This document shows positions 11,501-15,570 of a stretch of 15,570 nt of DNA, in pieces (position 1 is the stretch's first letter; the number at the start of each line of letters is the position of its first letter). The DNA comes from Anaeromyces robustus (lineage: Eukaryota > Neocallimastigomycota > Neocallimastigomycetes > Neocallimastigales > Neocallimastigaceae), in NCBI GenBank assembly GCA_002104895.1, contig MCFG01000333.1, positions 64,001 through 79,570 on the forward strand, written 5' to 3'. A model generated the notes under the pieces. The model was given only the letters and a program-made list of their open reading frames with translations, searched no databases and was not told the DNA's origin. Both the position numbers and the translations under genes were made by a program.

Positions 11501-11513
11501 TAAAATGAAATTC
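11382..11513. repeat. Imperfect tandem duplication, about 65-70 bp unit
   Basis: 11382-11446 and 11452-11513 share the order TTAAATATATAT, TTAATTTTT, CAAAAATATAT-like, AATAAAAT, GAATT-like, with small substitutions and length changes. It is read as an old local duplication. Confidence 0.6.
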
Positions 11514-11533
11514 TTTTTTTTTTTATTTATAAA

Positions 11534-11566
<33 letters not shown>

Positions 11567-11701
11567 TTATGACACTATCCAATGTTATAATTTAGAACAA
11601 GGAATAAATCAATCGTCTTTTAATATTTTTATAAGACTGAGTAATAGATAAAACTACAAATTTTACAAAAAAAACAAAATAACGAAAAAATTTATATTTT
11701 C

Positions 11702-11954
11702 TGAGTACTTGTCCAATGATTACGACCACTGTGACGAAAAAGTGATTCCATTCCGATGCTCATGGTAAAAGGAGACTAAGTAGGAATGTATAGGAATCAT
11801 GCTCTAGCAGAACGTAACGACATAGGTAGAACGGCGAAGTCGAATCAATATGCCATATAACATCACCCTACAGGTACACCTGTAGTGTACGTATGAGAGT
11901 TGGGAACCCATATGTTAGTCTAATTTATTTTTTTTTTTATTTATGAGTACTTGT
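11702..11954. repeat. GC-rich non-coding island bounded by 11-bp direct repeats
   Basis: From 11702 to about 11920 the sequence is about 43% G+C by count, against largely A/T flanks. No frame is open across it on either strand; the longest is 35 codons on the minus strand (about 11805-11912). TGAGTACTTGT occurs at 11702-11712 and again at 11944-11954, just after a T-rich tail. Inverted repeats lie at 11743-11799, 11868-11885 and 11874-11890. The layout (direct repeat, body, T-rich tail, direct repeat) fits a short retroposed or other small mobile element, or a structured RNA gene. I do not recognise it as tRNA, 5S rRNA or a spliceosomal RNA. Confidence 0.6.
11868..11890. other. Two overlapping, mutually exclusive inverted repeats
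   Basis: CTACAGGT (11868-11875) pairs with ACCTGTAG (11878-11885). GTACAC (11874-11879) pairs with GTGTAC (11885-11890). They share bases, so only one hairpin can form at a time. The first has an 8-bp stem but only two bases between arms, so a few pairs would open into the loop. Confidence 0.7.
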
Positions 11955-14364
11955 AATTATTTATAATAAATAAACAATAATAAAATATACAATAAATAAT
12001 AATAATCGAATAAATAGTTTTATAAAGAATACAGAATTTTCAAAAAAATGTTACAAATAAAAAATTAAAAAATATAAAATTATGTATATTGATTTATTTA
12101 AAATTTTTATATTAAAAAAAGTTTATTATATAATTATATTTTATTATTAATATAATTTTGAACCAATAATATAAAAGTTATTTTTATTAATATTTGACAA
12201 TATTAAAATCAATAAAATTTTTAATATATAAAAATGTAATTAAAAATTATCAATTTTTTTTTAATAATGATATGTAACAACCATATTCTTACGTAATATC
12301 TAATATTATTACTTTTATATATACCAGTATATTCTAATATATAATAATACTCTATTAATATTGATTTTAATTATATTAATAATAATTAAAATTATAATTA
12401 AAAAAAAAAAAAAATGTTTTTATGTTTATTTTCATATGTAATTAAATTAAAATAAAATAAATAAATATAAAATAAACCATTTAAAAAATGTATAAAAAAA
12501 GAAACCATTTAAAAAAACTTATGAATATATAAATATTCATAAATTATTAAATTCTTAATATTTCTTCAAGCATTAAAATGAATTTTAAATTTATTATTGT
12601 TTCTATTGTTATTTTTATTTTATTAATAATTAATAATACATTTAATTTTAATAATTGTATAATAATTATTATTTAAATGTATAATAATAATAATAATGAT
12701 GAAGTAAAAAAAAAATTTTTTATTTTTTGTTAAAGGTTACAATTAGATATTAAAATAAACTTTATAATATAAAATAAAGTATTTAGATATAATTTTTATT
12801 TATTAATATATTAATAAATAAAGAAATATTATAAGCCTATATAGAATAGATAAATAGATGTTATAAGTATACTTTTTTTAATCGTTATAGTTATTCATTT
12901 GTTATTTTAAGCAAAGTACGTACTAACGTACTATCTTTTAAAGTTTGTTTATTTTCTTACTTAGGGTTATTATTCATATTTATGTAGAAAATACTACAAT
13001 AATATCATATCTTTTTTTTTTTTTTTTTTTTTCTATATTAAATAAATATATTTTATTGCGTTTAACTTAGAATAATAGTAATTAGTTTAAACCCCAAATT
13101 TGTTATTAAATTAAAAATACTTTTACTAGAGAGAAAATCTTTATCAAATTGAATAAGTATAAATATAAAATGAATATAAAATTTCATATTAAATAATATA
13201 TTATCATTATATATATAATATAAGAATTAATTTATTTTTTTAAAATTTTATAAATTAACAATATTAATTGAATTAAATTAAATAATATGAAAATAATGGA
13301 TAAAATAAAAAATTTTTTTTTTTAAATTTTTTAATTATAAATAAAATAATTATTAAGATTTATTTTCATTTTATGGAATATTAATAATAATAATAATAAA
13401 AAAAAAAACAAATAAAATAAAATAAAATAAATAAATAAATAAATAAAGTCAAAAAAAAGGCATTTATTTTTAAGAAACTTTATGACAAAATTTTTATAGA
13501 GTAAAATTTTTATTTTATAATCTAATTGTTAATATCATGTTGAATATAATAAATATATTTATTATTTTAAGATATTTCAAATTATTTTTTAAATGTTTTA
13601 TGTCTTACCATATATGTACATATTTTTTTTTATTTATTTATTTGTTTTTCCCTATTTATAATATAATAAATAAAAAGATAAATTATTAAAAAATTCTATT
13701 AATGAAAATATTTAACATTGGTAAAAAAATATTGTAAAAAAATATTTTTAATTATGAATGAACATAATAAAAATTAATATATTAATATTAATATATTTAT
13801 ATATTGTATATTATATATAAAAATAAATTTTTTATATATTATAATATTAATAATTTTTGTATTTAATTATATTAAATATAATTAAATATAAAAATTATCG
13901 TATTTATTATTCATGTTACAATAATATTTTAAAAAATGTATAAAAATATATATATAAGTATATATTTAATATATATATTTAATATATGAATATAATAATT
14001 ATTCATTATATTTTAAATATTTATAATATTTTATAAAAAAAAAAAGAAAAAAAAATTTTTTTTATAAATTATATAATTATATTAAAAATATATATTGATA
14101 TTAATATTGTTAAATATTAAAATTTGTATTATAGGTGAATTCTTTTATTGACACAAAATAATAATAATAATAATAACAATAATTTTGTATCCATATTTTT
14201 AATAATTATTTTATTTGTAACATTTTTGTCAATTTTTTATAAAAGGTAATATTACATTAATTATAATATATTGAAAAAATCATATAAATATAAATAAAAT
14301 TCAAAAAAAAAATTTTTTTTTTTTTTTTAAACAAATTAAATTAAAAGGGAAATAAAAAATTAAT
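11955..14364. other. Long AT-rich intergenic region
   Basis: No gene is supported. Minor structures include a 15-bp direct repeat AAACCATTTAAAAAA (12474-12488 and 12502-12516), an adjacent 8-bp-stem hairpin (12521-12540), a poly-T run around 13012-13032, and short AAAAT and AAAT repeats near 13411-13446. The stretch just before 14365 must contain the promoter and leader of the cysteine-rich gene, but no element is identifiable against the composition. Confidence 0.6.
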
Positions 14365-15570
14365 ATGCGGTTTAATACTAAATTTGTTTTATCGCTATTA
14401 GCAATTTTACCATCAACATTAGCAGATGTTAATGGAAAATGTTCTGGAAGAAATGGTATTTGTATTGATAGTGGTCAATGTTCTAACTATAAAGGTACAT
14501 CTTATTCAGGAAAATGTCCAAAAGATGCAAATAATATAAAATGTTGTGATAGTATTCCATGTAGTAGTAATGGACAAAGTGGTACTTGTATGTTTACTGA
14601 TCAATGTACAGGCACATCAGTTTCTGGTAAGTGTCCAGGTGGTTCTAACTTTAAATGTTGTATTAAGAGTGTTCCAGTTAATACAGATGTTCCATGTAAA
14701 ACTTCTAATGGAGAATCTGGTATGTGTATGGATGTAAGTAAATGTTCAGGATCAACTGTTTCAGGTCTTTGTCCAGGTGGTAATAATATTAAATGTTGTA
14801 TTAATAAAGTTAACACCGATGTTCCATGTAAAACATCTAATGGAGAATCTGGTATGTGTATGGATGTAAGTAAATGTTCAGGATCAACTGTTTCAGGTCT
14901 TTGTCCAGGTGGTAATAACATTAAATGTTGTATTAATAAAATAAACACCAATGTTCCATGTAAGACATCTAATGGAGAATCTGGTATGTGTATGGATGTA
15001 AGTAAATGTTCAGGATCAACTGTTTCAGGTCTTTGTCCAGGTGGTAATAACATTAAATGTTGTATTAATAAAGTTAACACTGATGTTCCATGTAAAACTT
15101 CTAGTGGAGAATCTGGTATGTGTATGGATGTAAGTAAATGTTCAGGATCAACTGTTTCAGGTCTTTGTCCAGGTGGTAATAACATTAAATGTTGTATTAA
15201 TAAAGTTATCACTGAAGTTCCATGTAAAACATCTAGTGGAGAATCTGGTATGTGTATGGATGTAAGTAAATGTTCAGGATCAACTGTTTCAGGTCTTTGT
15301 CCAGGTGGTAATAATATTAAATGTTGTATTAATAAAGTTAACACCGATGTTCCATGTAAAACATCTCGTGGAGAATCTGGTATGTGTATGGATGTAAGTA
15401 AATGTCATGGTGCAACTGTTTCAGGTCTTTGTCCAGGTGGTAATAACATTAAATGTTGTATTAATAAAGTTAACACCGATGTCCATGTAAAACTTCTAAT
15501 GGAGAATCTGGTATGTGTATGGATGTAAGTAAATGTTCAGGATCAACTGTTTCAGGTCTTTGTCCAGGTG
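14365..15570 (+). CDS. Secreted tandem six-cysteine repeat protein, 3' partial, frame broken
   Basis: The frame from ATG 14365 starts with a typical signal peptide (MRFNTKFVLSLLAILPSTLA, cleavage expected after Ala20), so the product is exported or enters a cell-wall route. Two divergent modules follow (Cys26-Cys61 and Cys66-Cys99), then from residue 105 a 44-residue unit repeated at least six times. Each unit has the pattern C-x9-C-x5-C-x8-C-x7-CC with GESGMC, DVSKC and GLCPGG. As I recall, similar six-cysteine modules precede muramidase or peptidase domains in secreted fungal proteins; arthropod CLIP-like domains share the C-terminal CC. Neither link is proven, and a catalytic domain could lie beyond the window. 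One T is missing after 15482 compared with every earlier unit, so the literal frame ends at 15526-15528. Without that loss the repeat frame stays open to the window edge. Function unknown; structural, adhesive or carbohydrate-binding roles are possible. Confidence 0.9.
14677..15570 (+). repeat. 132-bp coding tandem repeat, six full units plus a partial
   Basis: Units start at 14677, 14809, 14941, 15073, 15205, 15337 and 15469; the last is cut by the window end. Units 1-5 are identical over most of their length. Differences cluster in the linker (NTD, NTN, ITE) and at one position of the first loop (Asn, Ser or Arg). Unit 6 also has CHGAT in place of CSGST. This near identity shows recent duplication or ongoing homogenisation. 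Confidence 0.97.
15478..15486 (+). other. Single-base loss causing a frameshift in repeat unit 7
   Basis: All earlier 132-bp units read GTTCCATGTAA at this place, whereas this one reads GTCCATGTAA. The original protein frame resumes in the +1-corrected reading with perfect unit similarity up to the window end. This points to a sequencing or assembly error, or to a very young mutation. Confidence 0.9.

Noticed and set aside
11702-11954. tRNA, 5S rRNA or spliceosomal snRNA in the GC island
   Set aside because: No cloverleaf, no full B box, and no known conserved motif of 5S, U1, U2, U4, U5 or U6 could be matched by eye.
12578-12676. A 32-codon frame starting MNFKFIIVSIV
   Set aside because: It resembles a signal peptide, but any T-rich frame after ATG would. 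It ends in poly-Ile with no downstream exon.
14546-14737. Alternative + frame inside the cysteine-rich gene
   Set aside because: It overlaps the better-supported frame that has a signal peptide and regular cysteine spacing.
14601-15344. Long open frame on the minus strand, 247 codons
   Set aside because: It is the exact antisense of the cysteine-rich repeats. The 132-bp period is a multiple of three, so one stop-free unit stays open in every copy. No independent sign of coding.
14677-15570. CRISPR-like array
   Set aside because: Repeats are contiguous, 132 bp, in frame and coding, with no unique spacers. The organism is eukaryotic.
14430-15570. Fungal dockerin (CBM10) or chitin-binding CBM18 module
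   Set aside because: Cysteine order and spacing differ: units end in CC, lack the aromatic residues of dockerins, and do not follow the CBM18 pattern.

Overview
The window is nuclear DNA of a eukaryote with an extremely AT-rich genome. Intergenic and intronic DNA is nearly all A/T with long homopolymers and microsatellites, while exons stand out as islands of ordinary composition. Small GT-AG introns, a fungal-type ESCRT-associated gene and a secreted cysteine-rich repeat protein fit an anaerobic gut fungus (Neocallimastigomycota) best. That assignment is inferred from base composition and gene style; no marker gene here proves it.

Layout on the + strand. 1-3141 is gene-poor DNA with a 375-bp perfect (AAAAT)n array (1489-1863) and a less AT-rich island near 600-960 holding a short uninterrupted minus-strand reading frame. 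3142-7679 is one gene of 12 exons and 11 introns encoding an 811-residue BRO1-domain protein of the ALIX/Bro1/PalA(Rim20) family: BRO1 domain, V-type coiled-coil domain, and Tyr/Pro-rich tail. 7680-8280 is A/T-only spacer. A perfect four-tract G-quadruplex motif (8286-8305) lies just before a badly decayed non-LTR (LINE-like) retrotransposon relic, about 8480-10550, recognisable by reverse transcriptase motifs in shifting frames and a degenerate C-terminal zinc knuckle. 10556-11500 is AT-rich DNA with a possible further relic. 11702-11954 is a non-coding island of about 43% GC bounded by an 11-bp direct repeat and rich in inverted repeats. 11955-14364 is empty AT-rich DNA. 14365 to the window end is the 5' part of a secreted protein made of tandem six-cysteine modules; its 132-bp repeats are nearly identical and a 1-bp loss breaks the frame in the last repeat seen.

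The two genes have no evident functional link: one acts in the cytosol on endosomal or pH-signalling membranes, the other is exported. The best candidate for something undescribed is the 11702-11954 island, which looks like an interspersed element or structured RNA rather than a protein gene.
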